A DNA stretch of 64,000 nt from Rotaria sordida (taxonomy: Eukaryota; Rotifera; Eurotatoria; Philodinida; Philodinidae): the NCBI GenBank assembly GCA_905250125.1, contig CAJNOL010000620.1, positions 53,997 to 117,996 of the forward strand, written 5' to 3'. Position 1 is the first letter of the stretch, and every line of letters begins with the position of its first letter. Position numbers and translations under genes: made by a program. Positions 32,565 through 46,296 of the stretch are shown piece by piece. The notes beneath the pieces are model-generated. The model worked only from the letters and a program-made list of their open reading frames with translations, made no database searches and was not told the origin of the DNA.

Positions 32565-35500
32565 AAGAATAAGGGGCGTCAGACTTTCTAGGTTTTTTTA
32601 AAAATTGATAAAGTTAGAATTTTGAAAGATAATTCAGATGATTGTTTGTCAGTTGGTAAATATATATTATAGTAAATAAGATCTCATCTAGATATAATGA
32701 ATATGTAAACGAGATATATTTGCCAATTAATTCAATGATTATTATAATAAAAATGTTAAATTAAGAAAAATGATTATTAAAAAATGAAAGATAATCAGCG
32801 AATAGGAACGAATGATAAATAAAAATAGGATGCTCTCAAACCAAAAAAAAAATTTCTCTTTTAAATGTAGAAATAAATAATAAAGTCTCATTCTTCTCAT
32901 TGATTATCAATGAAAAGAAGTAGAGTGTAAAAGAAATTTTTCAGTTAAGATATTATCTATTAGAATATAAAGGTTTAAGAATATATATCAGTTTCATATA
33001 TCGCCTCTAAATCAGTTCCGCTAACAACCTTTTCGATAGTAGGTCCCGTTTTCGAAATAATATCATTTGAGCTAGTAGGAATTTAAATCGAAGTAGATAA
33101 TAAGTAGTCATAGAATTTTCTTCGAATTGTTTATTTTGGTTAAATATAGGATATATAGAAATTGATCAGAAAAACAGAACCTTTTTTTTGTTTTGAGAGA
33201 AATTTTATCAGTAAAATCTAAAAAAGGAACCGACGATTAGATATTAGAAATTGATTAATTTCATCATCAATATTTCAATAATAAATCTCAATAAATCTCA
33301 ATAATAGCTAATTGATGAAGTCTTGTTTAAAACATGATCGAACCAAAATAAGTCTTGAATTATTTTAGTATAAAGAATGTTTGTTTTCTATTTCTTGTTC
33401 TGATTGTTCTTATTGTTAAGATTGTGAATAAAAGTATTATGTTTGGATAAAATCCTTGAGAATAATTATCATAGACATAAATAATTCAATCTGGTTAAAA
33501 TAAATCTTCTCTACCTTTCATTTTTATTCTAGTTATATTCATAATTGAACAAAGTTAGAATCTAGTCGAACTACTTTCTATCAGAATTTCTCTCCATCGT
33601 TTTTTATTCCATAACGTAAATTGAAATTTGATTTAATAAGGTGAATTAAGTAGAAATTTGAAATAAATTTCAATTTTTGGAGGTAAATTATATTTATTTG
33701 ATATGATGAATATATTGTAAAAACTCTCATATATATATATTTGTTTTATCCTTTTCTCTTTAATTATAAATTTTGTGGATAGATAGTTTATTGTGTCTTG
33801 TTATAGTTATATCCTGATGGTGATTAATTGATCATTGTCAAGAGTTGAAAATAAAAATAAGAATTTTTCTTGAAAATTTCGAATGGTTTTTCTTGCACTA
33901 GTTTACTCAATAATAAATGTTATTTATTGAAAAAGATCGAAATGTTAGATAAAATAATTGACTCCCTAAATATTTCATTTCTCTAGGATATGGTTAATGT
34001 ATTTCGATGAAGATTTATTCGAAAGATAATATAGTTATAATAAACTATTCAAAATCAAAAGATAAAATAATAAAATAATTATTTATTTATTTGAGATTTA
34101 ATCGTTGATTTTATTTCGGCGATTGTAAATATTTGTTTTTTTATCGATTAATCTTGAACTATGTTTGAATAAAAGTGCCGACGAATGGTAATTATGACTA
34201 ATTCCATATTTCTACTTATTGTTATTACTCATCCGAAAAACTTTATTAAACATTTAAAATTCTATTTTAATGATGAAAAGTGAGATTTGATTTATTTATC
34301 TATTCTAAGATATTATTTATTGAGTTAAAACATAAAATAAAGATTGTCGAAATTTCTAGTATCACTTCTATTGTGAGGTAGTGTTGGTCGACGAATCGGC
34401 CAAATGATGGATCTATCAATGATAAGTTAAATGAGAATAATTCTTCTTTCTATTATTTATTAAATTGATAAAGAAAAGTATTCTTATCGGATTTATTTTT
34501 AAAAAAAATCTCTCAACATTTGTTTATTGTTTATTATTTTAATAATCATACTAATTTATCGTTCGGATATATAAAATGAATAAGAATTGTTGATAAAACA
34601 AATAAAAACCATTTTAAAATAAATAAATAATTATTTTTAATTATCAATATCCTAGATATGGTTATTATAATAACATGTTTAAATAATTGTCGATATTATA
34701 TTTAATCATAGAATTAAATAATAATAGTCAAATATCAGTTTGAATCTCTCAATATTGAAATAATTTTATAGGTTATTATCAATATAATCTTGTTATATAA
34801 TTAAATATAAATAATAATTAATCAATAAATAAAATATATTGAAGAAAATAAATCTGAATAAACAAATCGATATGTTAGAAATAAAATGATTTATATTATA
34901 ATCGAATTTGATGAAGAAAATTCTTTATTATATTCTATATTAATTGGTCGATGATAAAATATCAATTAAATAATATAATAAATAATATTTATGTTTATCT
35001 TAATATATATTCATATAGATATATTGATAATTAATTATTCTAAACATATTTAATATAAAAATAGAAATTTTAAAAAATGGTCGAACTATTTTATCTATTA
35101 TTTTATTTATTCGAAATAATTCTTATAGATTTAATAAACAAGTTTGAATTATTTTTTATAAAGATTTAAATCTTTATCTTCAAAATAAATTTAATTAGAG
35201 AATAGAAATTTTTTTTTTTTTTTAAATAAAATATTTTTAAACAAACGAAATCGTTTATGGTTTTAAATAAATTAATTTTATTCTTAAAGAGGATAGATAG
35301 AACTCGACTCAATTCAAATAACTAAAATTAAATCTTTCGATCGAATATAATTGAAAATATTTTTCGATTTTTTAAAATAGTTAGATTTATTAGAATTAAA
35401 CATTAGAGAATCATTTTTTCAATATATTTATCAATAGATAACTAAATTAATTTCTTTATCTAACAAATGCTAATTAACTTAAATAAATCTTTATCAGTTA

Positions 35501-35584
35501 TCTTTAATAAATAACAATTATATATATATATAGATCGGTTTTTTTTTATTTTGTTTTATTAAATTTTTATTAGGTTTAAGGAAG

Positions 35585-35694
35585 TTCTATTTTGTGGAAC
35601 TGAACTATATTTTCGAAGAAAATAGTCAGTCAAAGTTTTAAATCGAGGTTTTGTGTCTCTCCTACCACCTCATCCATTAGAGATCTTATCAATT
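35585..35694 (+). repeat. Dispersed short repeat, copy B
   Basis: Diverged, shorter relative of the copy at 32419-32564, same orientation, 3.1 kb away. Confidence 0.6.
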
Positions 35695-38600
35695 GGGTCA
35701 AAGGTCATTGGATGCATATCTCTACCAACGGAGGACAGTAGGAACTGACTACTTTAATTAATAATCAATTAATCATTTTTTAAATATATTTTAACTATTT
35801 ATTAATATTTCGAGTATTTGATATTTATTATTTAAAATATTAAATATTAAATAATGTTTAATATTTGATTATTAATCCATTATTGAGCCATGATAGACCG
35901 TCATAGGCACATTGAGATCCCGTTACAGATTGTTATAGACACCTTAGGATACCGTTAGAAATCATGAAAGATCCCATCTGGAGATTATTCTAGACACGAT
36001 ATTAGAAAGAGCTGCTAATAACATATGAGGTATATCTTTATTCTAGCTCTAAAGGATTCTGTAAAGGATGATGAATAAATCAGTCGATAAATCCAACGAA
36101 TGAGGTCATTTGTCATCAGTGACAATGATCAGATCGCGTTTTACGCTTTAATTTCATAGGAATTGCACAAACAGCTTCTTGATAAAGGGAAAAGATTTTA
36201 TTTTAGGTGTTAATGAGTAAAGCATTGGTATTTTCCATCTAGAAGAGTAAGAATAAGACGATAGTTAAAAAATATCAAGTAATTCAATATTGATTTTAAT
36301 TAAAATTGAAGACTATATATGAAAATTAGTCGAGAGAAAGAATAATATGTGTGGTAGTTTACTAATGAATAAGATAAATATGCATAAGAGACTAATATAG
36401 TTTTTTAACCGATGAAACGAACAATAAAATAATATCTGCTGGTTTATGTGATATGCATCGTGTAGATATTATCAATAAGAGAATGGAATTTATGCGCTAA
36501 TAGACATATATGAAAATAGAAATAATTTTATTCAATATAACCATGTTAAATGAATGAAATAATCTTATATTAAATTAGTAAATATGGACAGTTTCAAGAA
36601 AATAAACTTTGAAAAGGCGCGTATCAACTATAAAAATAGTTCGAATTCTGATTTATTGATCTATTTAGTATTTTTTAAAATAACTTATTTAAAAACCTCT
36701 GAGAATATATATTAAATATATAATGGTCAGAGTTTGTGAGTTCCAAATTTCGGCTTTTCTTGGGTCCGTCGTGACAAGTTTTAAACACAGATGAGAATGA
36801 TGATCGTCGTTTATAGCTAACATTTATTTATATATCGAATAAATTCAATTTTATAACAATTTTGGTTTTTTTTTAGAAAGAATTTCGAGAGATGAACAAA
36901 TTAAAATCAGTCTAAAAAGAAAAAATTTTCGTTTCGGTAAATAAAATCAGTTGAATAAGATAAAAAAAAAGTCCTAATTTAAAAAGAGTTCGATGTTAAT
37001 TATGTGTTAAAATTGGAAAAATTTTTCTTTTTCTTTATTGAAAGATAAAAATAATAATAATTATTGATTTGTTTATGATCTGACTTGTTATCCTAGTTAA
37101 ACATATTTATTCAATATTATTCTATTAACTAGAAAATAAAAATCTATTCTATAGATGAAGATCGATTTAATATAATCATTATCATTCGATCGTTTTACAA
37201 ATAAACGATGAATTAATCACATCTCAATATAAATGAGAACAATTTGAAAGACGAAAAGAAAAAATTGTATGAAAAAGATAAAATCTCAATATTAATCAGA
37301 GCAGAGGGATAACAGGATTTGACATTGTTATTTATCTTTATTTTAATATTAATAAATAGGTAGATTTGTTCAACTGATCAATATTTATAATATAACCTCG
37401 AATATTTCGATAATTGTTTTCATTCTTGTTTTTTCTTCTATTTTTAATCTAAGATTAATTATTAGTAAATGTTTAAATAGATATTTCCCATTAACTATTT
37501 ATTGAAGAGGAAACGTTTAACTAAAAATTTTCGAAATATTTATTATTAGTATGAAAGATATTATTGATTAGAAGAAAAATCAGTAAAAACGATTATAAAA
37601 AAAAATGATATATTCAATTAAAAGTATTGAATATATCGAGGAAAGATTCTGTTCGGATCTATAGGAAAGATGTTACGAATCTATGTCGAAGATCTAATTC
37701 TAGATGTTAATAGAAGATAAACATATTATCTTTTAACTAAATATTGAATATCTATTCACCTTTTATCTAGATTCTATGTTGATAAATATCTTGGTCAGAA
37801 TATGTCCGATTAGAATTAAATCTTATAGAAAATGAGTTGAATAAATAAAAACAAAAAAAATCTATTTATTTGAATATCTCATTAAAAGTAAGAATATAAT
37901 ATTTTTTTAGTTAATAAATAATATATTTTATTTCATTTTAATGATAAGACAATAAAAAAGAAAATATAATTATATTGAAATATTGTTTTCATTTAAAATA
38001 AAATTCAAGATTATTATCTTGATCATTTTTTATATTTTTATTGTTTTTTTAATGTAAAAAATCTCGATTAAATGAAATTTTTAATTATTTTAATTGATTA
38101 AATAAACAATTTCTATAAAATAAGTATATTTAAGTTAGAATTTTAATTTAAGAAAATTGAAATAAAACTGATTGATTAAAAAATAAAATCGAATTATTGA
38201 TTAAATATTCGAGTTATTTTATTATTTAAATCGTTTTTATTGTCATTACTAAGTCTTCTTCGTAACCAACGAGAAAAACAAGAAAAAATATCTTCGAAAT
38301 CAACCTATGAAATATCAAAATAATTTATCAAGATAAAATAAATAAAATCTGAATGTTTATCAATCATTATTCGAACAATTTTTCATATATTTATTAGTAA
38401 AATCGATTTTGTGAAAAACGATCTGAAAGGAGTGTTGAAGTATATTGGATAGAAATTTTTAGCCATTCTACACACAGATAATGAGAGACTGTGAGAGATC
38501 TATTTAATGCATGGTTACCAATAAAATCTAATTAATCTATGATGAAAGTATATAAACTGATTTGTTTTTCAGTTCTAGAGGATAAGTAAAAGTTGATGAA

Positions 38601-40006
38601 AAATGGTTCCGGAGATAGATTGAATAAAAGAATATTTGCGTGATTAGTAACAATAGATATATTCTCTTTCAAATTTTAATCCTGCAGTAATTGTACGACA
38701 CAGATTTTTTTATTTTTTTTATTTAAAAAAAAAACAAAATTCTAAAATAAAATTTGATTTATTTAAATGATTTTCTAAATAAATTTGATAATGATTTGAT
38801 TAATTAAAAAAAAGATTTTATTTTAGTTTGAAAGAATAATCATTATCGATAAATATCATTATAACGAGAGAAATTCGTTTGAAATAAATTAAAATCAATC
38901 ATACTTATTTTTTTATTTTGATTAATCCAATTTTCAACCTTTTTTTCTTCCTATGATCTTTCATATGGAATTTTCTAAGAAGATCCGTTAGGTCTTCTGA
39001 AAAAAGAATTTTTTTTGTGTTGATTTCATATCATTAAAAAGAAAAACAAAGGTTATATAGTCGTTGTTATTGTGATTGTTGAATGTAAAAATATATAGTG
39101 AATGGATTGATTTTCAAGAAAAGAAAAAAAAAACGAAAGAAAGGATGGTGTTCTTTTTTGTCTTTTTTGCTGACATATTAAGTAGTTTATCTTTGTTAGT
39201 AACTATTGTTGAAAAAAGAAAAATTCAATTGTTTTTATTTCTTTTTTTTTAAACAGTTTAAGCAAAAGAAAAATGAATATATTATCATAGAATTTGAAGA
39301 GATTTAAACCAAAGGACATTAACTATTTCAATTGAGCATGATTACTAACAAGAAAACAATAAATCAGTTAGTCAGTTGACTTTTTTTTCATCTCATTCTA
39401 TATTTAGAATTTGTTTATGGATATTTTTCCGTTCTATTGTCCCAAGAGAAGGTTATTGTTTTTTTTTTCTAGATATTATTTTCGAATCTTTGATTATATT
39501 ATTTTAATAGAAAATCAAGTAAGATAAGTAAACTGAGAAGAGTTAATTTGAATGAAAAAAAAAAGTGAAATGAATAATATACCTCGTTGCAACGATTGGG
39601 CAAAGGTGATAGTGGGAATAAAAATGTATTTAACAATATAACAAAGGTATGTATAATCAAAATACGTTGTAATAGTTTCGTTTCTTGTCGTACTCTTGAT
39701 TTTTCATCTGCGGATGATAGTCGCGAGAAGGTTATAAACCTACATTTTTACTTTTAAATGACAGTTACAAAAATTTGTAGAAACATAATAAGGTGGTTAC
39801 TCTTATTGATATTAAAATTGATAATTTAAATGAGATAAGGGATATTTTGTCTTTAATCGAATGAGCTCTTTTACATAAGAAATCTATGGAGAATACTCAC
39901 ATAGAGTTTCAATTTAATATTCATCGCATGATAAAGATAAAAATATAATCGAAAATTCTTATCTGACTTTTTAGTCTTATTTTAATTTTAAGTATACATA
40001 TCATTT

Positions 40007-40369
40007 TTGTTGCATCTGAAGTTTGTTAAAATAGTTGTATTATTGTTTACTGTCAGACAACAAAAGGAATTGTTGGGTTCATTTATGCTTAAAGTGAAAA
40101 AAAAAAATCGAATTAATGACTCACTATTCGATATTCATGTTTACAAGTCGACATCTGTGCGACAGGAGAGTTATAATGATAATGTACATGAAAACAAAGA
40201 AAACATTGATCGATTTCGGCCGTTTTCAAATAAAGTTGTTTTTGGCAATCCATCTCAACACTCACTACATTTAAACTATTCACCCAAAGGAATAGCACTA
40301 ACCAATTCCGAATTTGCTTTAGATTGTATATCTTTGACATCATGTATTTCGTCGTCTGCTATCTCATAG
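40007..40369 (+). CDS. Possible exon or small gene, unrecognised
   Basis: A 120-codon frame whose last two thirds have a balanced, protein-like composition (VRQESYNDNVHENKENIDR, NKVVFGNPSQHSLHLNYSP). A possible splice acceptor (TTACTGTCAG) lies inside the N-terminal, AT-rich part, so only about 40060-40369 may be coding. No homology recognised and no partner exon identified. Confidence 0.25.
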   Translation: MLHLKFVKIVVLLFTVRQQKELLGSFMLKVKKKNRINDSLFDIHVYKSTSVRQESYNDNVHENKENIDRFRPFSNKVVFGNPSQHSLHLNYSPKGIALTNSEFALDCISLTSCISSSAIS

Positions 40370-41721
40370 AATGTTTTACCATTTGAAATTATTTATAAGA
40401 AGCTAAATTCTCTACTAAAAAGAGTTGATGATTATATGTAACACGCTGTTGTTTTTTCACTAATTCATTTGAGGAAATAGCTCGGGAGAACTTTTTAAAG
40501 AAGGATTGTGAGAGTGAGAACTAAAATGGAAATCTTTTCATATGAGATGTGAAAATCAACCGTCAGTTGTTCATTTATTTATTTACGTAGTATTCAGTAT
40601 AAAACTTATCATTTTTATTAAAGCATGCCTTTTTTATTTGTCACACAATTTAATCTCTTTTTTATTTTATTATTTCATTCTATTCTCACTTATATAACTA
40701 GTTTCTCATCATTTCTATATGAATTCGTAAAATCATTGTCATAGTTTTATATCGAAGTTCCATTCGCTGTTTCATAATGTGTTACGTTTCTCACACCGTG
40801 TATCTCAACTTTTCCTCAATAATGTTAAATATATAGTAAACTCGAAATATACTGACTCAATATATTCATTATTAATCAATAACCTTTTGATAAATTTCAT
40901 TCTATTATATTGTCGTCATTGATGAATAATTATCATGATTCAAAATGTTAATCAATAGTTCTTGTGGAACATTATTCGCTGCATATGATCTTAAAAAGAT
41001 AAAAATTGAAATAGGTAAAATTTTATTTTATGAAAATTTATTCAATACTATAATATGTGAAATGTTACTTATAGGTTCTTCATGAAATTTGTTCTGTTTT
41101 TAATATTAATAACCTAATATTATTTAGTCCATTATTTACGTATCATGCAAGTATTATTGGAAAATTCTATTTGAAATTCATCAAGATAATTATTTGAATG
41201 AAAGCTATTTATTCAAATAAATTCTTTTAATTAATATTTGTTTCCTATCTTACAATACTGATATAGAAGTACGCCGTTTTGACAGTCACACAACTATGAT
41301 CATCGTTGTTATTATTACATTCCCTAAATGTCATCTTTTTTGTGTTGTTCTCATTGTCATACTCTGTCCTATTATACGTTTCGTTCTTCCTTGCATTTTT
41401 GTGTCCTCATAAATAATCTACTAACTTTTTCTTCTCTCTGTCTTAATTACTTTCATTCGTTCATAGTATGATAACAAAAATTGAAGTTATTTCTTAGGAG
41501 GCCATTACTCAAGAAATTGTTTCGCTTTCATATTCATTTTCTACTTTCGAGCTTACTCAGTTTACAACATATTATTCAGTGCAATATGGGACGAAAACTT
41601 CATCATTTCATTTTTTTTATTTCATTATTCGATCCTAATATGATTTTCAAAAACATATCAACAAATAATAAACAAAACAAACGAAAGACATCGAGTTTGT
41701 TATATAACCTCCATCCCTTTT
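40370..41721. other. Intergenic, no gene supported
   Basis: Somewhat less AT-rich than the first 40 kb. Short frames exist on both strands without recognisable content. Confidence 0.45.
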
Positions 41722-42058
41722 CTAATGCCAGTTATTGAACCGATTTTTCCTCGTCTTTTTTACATAGCCTTCAATTAGTTCATGAAATAGTGGCAATGTT
41801 GTTGTTACTAAAGTGCTCGATAAGATTGTCGTTCGAAGACGAATATGGATACGCATTGAACCTTGAGATTTTGCAGCAGCATAAAATGGATAAACGGCAC
41901 CAGGAGTTGACAGTACTAAAAATATATACATATTACAAAGCAAAAATCATCATGAAGAGCTTACAATTATGATACCATGATCCAGAGTCATTTTCAACGA
42001 ATAAGTGAACTGTTAGAACGAAGGGCGAGAGCATAATGAGAAAATGTTGGCAGTTCAT
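41722..42058 (-). CDS. Candidate two-exon gene for a small secreted or membrane protein
   Basis: Exon 1 (42058-41965) gives Met followed by a hydrophobic stretch (HFLIMLSPFVLTVHLF) like a signal peptide, then ENDSGSWYHN. A 49-bp intron with GTAAGC donor and TTTTTAG acceptor leads to exon 2 (41915-41722), which continues in frame with LLSTPGAVYPFYAAAKSQG and FHELIEGYVKK. The total of 288 nt is divisible by three, giving 95 residues. An alternative second intron (donor after EGY, acceptor CATTAG) would replace the tail with one ending in a hydrophobic segment. No family recognised. The clean splice sites are the main support. Confidence 0.45.
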
Positions 42059-42257
42059 GTTCTGAATGATTTGTTCTTGTCATGCACACAGAATACAGAT
42101 ATACGTGCGCATCAAGTCACTTTATCGTCTGATGTCCCTCGTCAAGAAAATATATTTCATTCTAATTATGGAAAAATTTCATCCATCTATTTTCTCGTAT
42201 TTTCATCGAAGATGCAACACATCATGAAATTTTTTTGCTTTCCTTCTGTGACAATAG

Positions 42258-42809
42258 ATACACCGATGTGACATCATCCTTACGTTATTTCACTCTTACT
42301 TCATATCATCCTTGTATGATGTCAACCTTGTATCCTTACATAATACTGTTCATAGTGTTCACTTCGTTTTCAATACCTTTGTCATTGCTGCGCTATTCAC
42401 TGCATATATGCTCATTGTTCTCTTTTCACTACGAGAGATTATCGCATCAAACAGATGCAAGGGCAAATCATTGAGAAGGAGAGAGAAGAGAAAAGAACAG
42501 TGGAGAATATTCTCAGTGGATATTGCGCAGTGTGAAGGATACAACTCACTCGAGGTTACCCATCTTTGTTGGATGGTATATATATATATATATGTTGGTG
42601 TACAAGTCATAGAGAGTGATATAGTTATATAGATAGGCATGTATAATGTGTGTTAATATTGAGAGAGAAATAAAATCACTTACAACAAGTAACGGAAATG
42701 AGCTTGAAGAAATAATAAACAAGACAAGTCCTTAAAATACGTGATTCAACAATGCAGTCATCAATCTTTCTGCATCTTATCCTTCGCTTATTCTCAATTT
42801 TTCGTTACA
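42258..42809 (+). repeat. Direct repeat, left copy (about 550 bp)
   Basis: Closely related, by eye roughly four bases in five, to 46297-46887 in the same orientation. Both begin ATACACCGATGTGAC and end near CTCAATTTTTCGTTACA. Both contain an AG-rich tract and AAATAAAA. The TGTGAC...GTTACA ends would suit a long terminal repeat, but the match starts upstream of TGTGAC and no target duplication is seen. It may therefore be a terminal repeat of an old unclassified element or simply a dispersed repeat. Confidence 0.7.
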
Positions 42810-43660
42810 CCTTCCTTATTCGGAGAGCAGTTGTTCAAAGAAATAAACCGTACGAAAGAAAAAAAACATTCATCAGAGTCGAAACATACAAAACACGCGC
42901 AAGAGTATAAAAAAATCACTAGTGCCATCATGTAAAAAAAATTTCATGCAACATAATGTATGGTTAACTCACTCTCAAACAAAGTAAAGAATTGAAGCTA
43001 AGGAAAAATTGGCGGATTCTCGCACATCATATGACTCTACAAGACTCCAAAGTACTTCAATTTTCTCTACAATTTTCGAGCCCTTGCTATTATACAAATC
43101 TGTTGCTTTTCGCAATCTTTTATTACCAACCAGGAACGACTCCAATATCAATGAAAGCTCATGTAGACAGTTGCATAAGCAATTCATGGATTATTTAATA
43201 ATCTTGTGCTCTAAGAAAGAAGTCATATTCTACTGGTATCAACATCTTATATATTTAGTTAATAATCATCACAAGGATACTGCTTTATTCTACTCATTTA
43301 GGGGCATTTCTTCACCACCTATTGCTTGAATGCGACAGAAAATGTAATAACGAAGTACTTCATATACTAGAATGAGACGTTACTAGTAAACGGTCTTTAA
43401 TCGAATATCAACAACTTCTATCACGGTCTGTTGGAGGGGAAAGGCTTCAAATTTCTACTCCTATACTTCAACATTCTGCTTAGATCGTGTTTCACAAAAA
43501 AAAAGTAAATAAATAAACGAACACATTAATATAGAATCAAGTAATTATCCAATAGTTCAAACATTTAATAAAACAATAAGTGGATTCATTTGCTAGTAAA
43601 CATCCACTTGATAAAAAAGTTTCTAGATGAAATAAGATCAAAGATGCAACATGAGAAACA

Positions 43661-44445
43661 TGGGAAACGGGCAGTTGCTCGCAGGACACTTGCTCGCTCG
43701 AACATTTCCTCTCTAGGATACTTGTTCGCCAAACTATTTCCTGGAAAGTTGGGAATGAAATTAAATTCGAGGAAACAACAACTATCAATGCCACTAAGCA
43801 GAAAAGTTTCGTATCATCATTTAACATGTAATTATACTCTAGCAGTGCATCTCACTTTGATGCTGATAACATGAGCATTTATTCAAAATAAAAGCTCGTA
43901 TACAAGCTGTGGCATTGTATATGAATGTCATTATCCAAAGAACTATTTTGGTTATTTCAAAATTCAAAATATGGCATCAGAAATTCTATTTCCTTTTAAT
44001 CTATTCATTCAACTTATGTATAGTTTTGAATAGTCAATGAAAAGCAAAGCAAGTCGCACTTTGTAGTTAATAATGTCATCTTGAGAGACAGCTGTAGAGT
44101 GAAACCGTGAATTATGTAAAAAATAACTAAAAAAATTTAGTGAAAAAAAATTTCCGCAGTTGACGATCAGTTATGCGCATCAGAACCTTATTGCCTTTGT
44201 AGAATATTTTTGTATTCGATCAAATTGCCAAATAGTTTTCGCTTTATTATAAACAAAATGACGGCATTTTTTTTAACAAGGTCTTATAGAACATGTTCAT
44301 ATAGAATTTTCAAGTATCTACGTTTAAACTTATTTGACGAGGAAGTGTCCTAGAGAGAAAATGTCCGAACGAGCAACAGTCCTAGCAAGCATCTGTCCTA
44401 GCTAGCAAGTGTCCGAGTGAGCAAATGTCCGCGAACAACTTTCCT
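43661..44445. mobile_element. Element with inverted ends made of 16-bp tandem units
   Basis: The right end (44345-44440, read inverted) consists of six consecutive 16-bp units such as GGACATTTGCTCACTC, GGACACTTGCTAGCTA and GGACACTTCCTCGTCA. The left end (43665-43740) has about four of the same units in the opposite orientation (GGACACTTGCTCGCTC, GAACATTTCCTCTCTA, GGATACTTGTTCGCCA). About 600 bp lies between, without a gene. The structure is that of a MITE whose terminal inverted repeats are minisatellites. Boundaries are approximate. Confidence 0.6.
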
Positions 44446-45547
44446 AAATCAGAGAAACACGAAGCATGACAATGTTCATTATATAAATCTTCTTTTCTTT
44501 TCGCTTTTTGTTTGTTGCACTTCTTGTATTAAGTGAAGATTCTGTTACATTAATATTTTTTTTGATTGTCTCGTCATTGTTAATGATGATGACTGTTTTT
44601 AAGGATAGTCGTGACCATCTGTTGATATTGTGGTAGATGATGTAGGAGAGTCAAATTTAAAACATTCAACATAACGCAAACCTAAATTGTAATCGGTAGT
44701 GTTTTTTCCTTATCGGTACTAATACTGATCTAAACCGGTCAGACTGGCCAATGGATCGGTATGAGTCATTCTTCGTCTTTCTGATCATATGACAGTCAGA
44801 TCACATCCTTGATTACTCATATCTGCCTCTTAATTATCACAATAGTGACGTAAGAGTCTTGGTTCGCTACTCCAGCATTTTCATTATATATATTTCCTTA
44901 AGTTTTTTCTCTGCGAACATCAGTCAATGAACAAAAAATTGTATAGAACTAAAGTTTTGATATAATCTTTATGCACTAATTAAATGTTCGTTAGAGATAG
45001 GCATTATTAATTAACTGTATACTTGATCTGCTTCCAAGTTGTATTCCCTCCATTATTTCTTATGTCTGTGCGAAATATATACTATAAGTAGTAGAAAATA
45101 CAAATAAATTTATAATGATTACAATGCTAAATAATTATGTCATTTTGTTTTGATGACATAACTTGATATTAGTGTGACTTGATAAATGTATTCCGTGTGT
45201 CATAATGAATTTTCACTTAATGCAAAATTCTGATGCACGTTCCCTGAAAGAAATAGTCTTTGACATCAGTGAAAAGTGTTTGATCTGCGCAAAAAAAAGT
45301 AAACAAAGAATTCAAAAAAGTACAAACCGACCGATAAGGAATCCTCGACAGGATCGGACCAGAGTGACCGTTTACTGTTAGTGATTACAACACTGAAGCA
45401 AACAACACAAAATAATAAAAGCAAATATATTGTTACTAAAACAAGTAATATCTTGGGTGAACTGAATGCATATAATTTATTATACCTAATTTTACTTCTC
45501 AAACAGAAATAGTTACCATTATATGCATTGAATATTTCTATTTTTGA

Positions 45548-46290
45548 ATTCATAAGCTTGTGAATCAACTTTTAGAAACATGCAAACATCAAAATGGAAA
45601 TAATTCAACTTTAGCTAACTTCACTCTGCATGACTTTTTACAACGCGTTCAAGGGTTACCATTATACTAAATGACATTGAATGTGAATAGTTACACGATG
45701 ATTCAGTTGACACTTTGATGTTTCTGGCTCATTACAGACATCGAAATAATTATCAATCATCATCTGCACAAACTCAAAATGAGATCGATCAAATAGATAT
45801 TGAATGACTTATCGCCGATGTGTATGATGAAGCTATCGATACACTTGATGGCTTAGAAATATTGAATTTATTACAAAAACAAAGTTTTCTTGACTTGAAG
45901 TCATTGAATGAATATTTATTTGAACAATTAAATCTAAATCCAAGGATGTACAACTACTCCTCTCAAACAGTCAATATAAACAATGAAGACGTTAAAACAT
46001 CTGGGGATGATAATGACAATAATGATAGACTTTCTTCGAATGATGATCACGCTAATGAGGAAGAACAAGACGCAACTCGAGAGTTCATAAGTAACTTACT
46101 CTAAAAACAAAAGAAGACTTCTTTAAAGTGAAAACCTGCTATACAATCGAGTTTCGCATGCAACATTCGCATTTTAAAGTTACAATTAATCGCGATACAA
46201 AATGTTTACATAAACAGTCTGACTGCTTTTTATTGGCTAATAAGAAAAGTAAACTTTCAAATGATAGACTATTTCGAATGATGCATATAC
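45548..46290 (+). pseudogene. Fragments of an unrecognised protein-coding sequence
   Basis: Three coding-like blocks on the plus strand: LVNQLLETCKHQNGNNSTLA with FTLHDFLQRVQGLP (45552-45660); SVDTLMFLAHYRHRNNYQ, then after one TGA (45805) LIADVYDEAIDTLDGLEILN and FLDLKSLNEYLFEQLNLN with an acidic Asn/Asp tail ending at 46103; and VTINRDTKCLHKQSDCFLLA with NKKSKLSNDRLFRM (46128-46285). The last has a faint resemblance to part of a tubby-like domain (FLLA-x-KKSK), which I do not trust. The coding look stops where the right direct repeat begins, as if interrupted by it. Could be one gene with introns or a decayed element gene. Confidence 0.35.
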
Positions 46291-46296
46291 CGAGAA

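Larger units (their letters stand above)
31560..40006. other. Long AT-rich stretch with no gene recognised
   Basis: About 8.4 kb upstream of the transporter gene. I see only low-complexity frames. The two related repeat copies listed separately (32419 and 35585) are the only structured sequences I can support. A patch at 35860-36160 and one at 38410-38700 are slightly more complex but uninformative. Confidence 0.5.
42810..46296. other. Interval between the direct repeats
   Basis: No recognisable polymerase, capsid or transposase sequence. It contains the 16-bp-unit inverted element at 43661-44445, a segment at about 43395-43490 related to 49115-49215, a minus-strand frame at 45266-45568 with a hydrophobic segment and a possible 3' splice site, and the coding-like fragments at 45548-46290. 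If the flanking repeats are termini, this would be the interior of a very old element. Confidence 0.4.

Noticed and set aside
43537-43827. Secreted protein frame on the minus strand
   Set aside because: It runs through the 16-bp repeat units of the element end, and its composition comes largely from them.
44840-44885. GGTTCGCTACTCC, resembling a tRNA T-arm
   Set aside because: No paired T-stem, acceptor stem or anticodon arm can be drawn around it.
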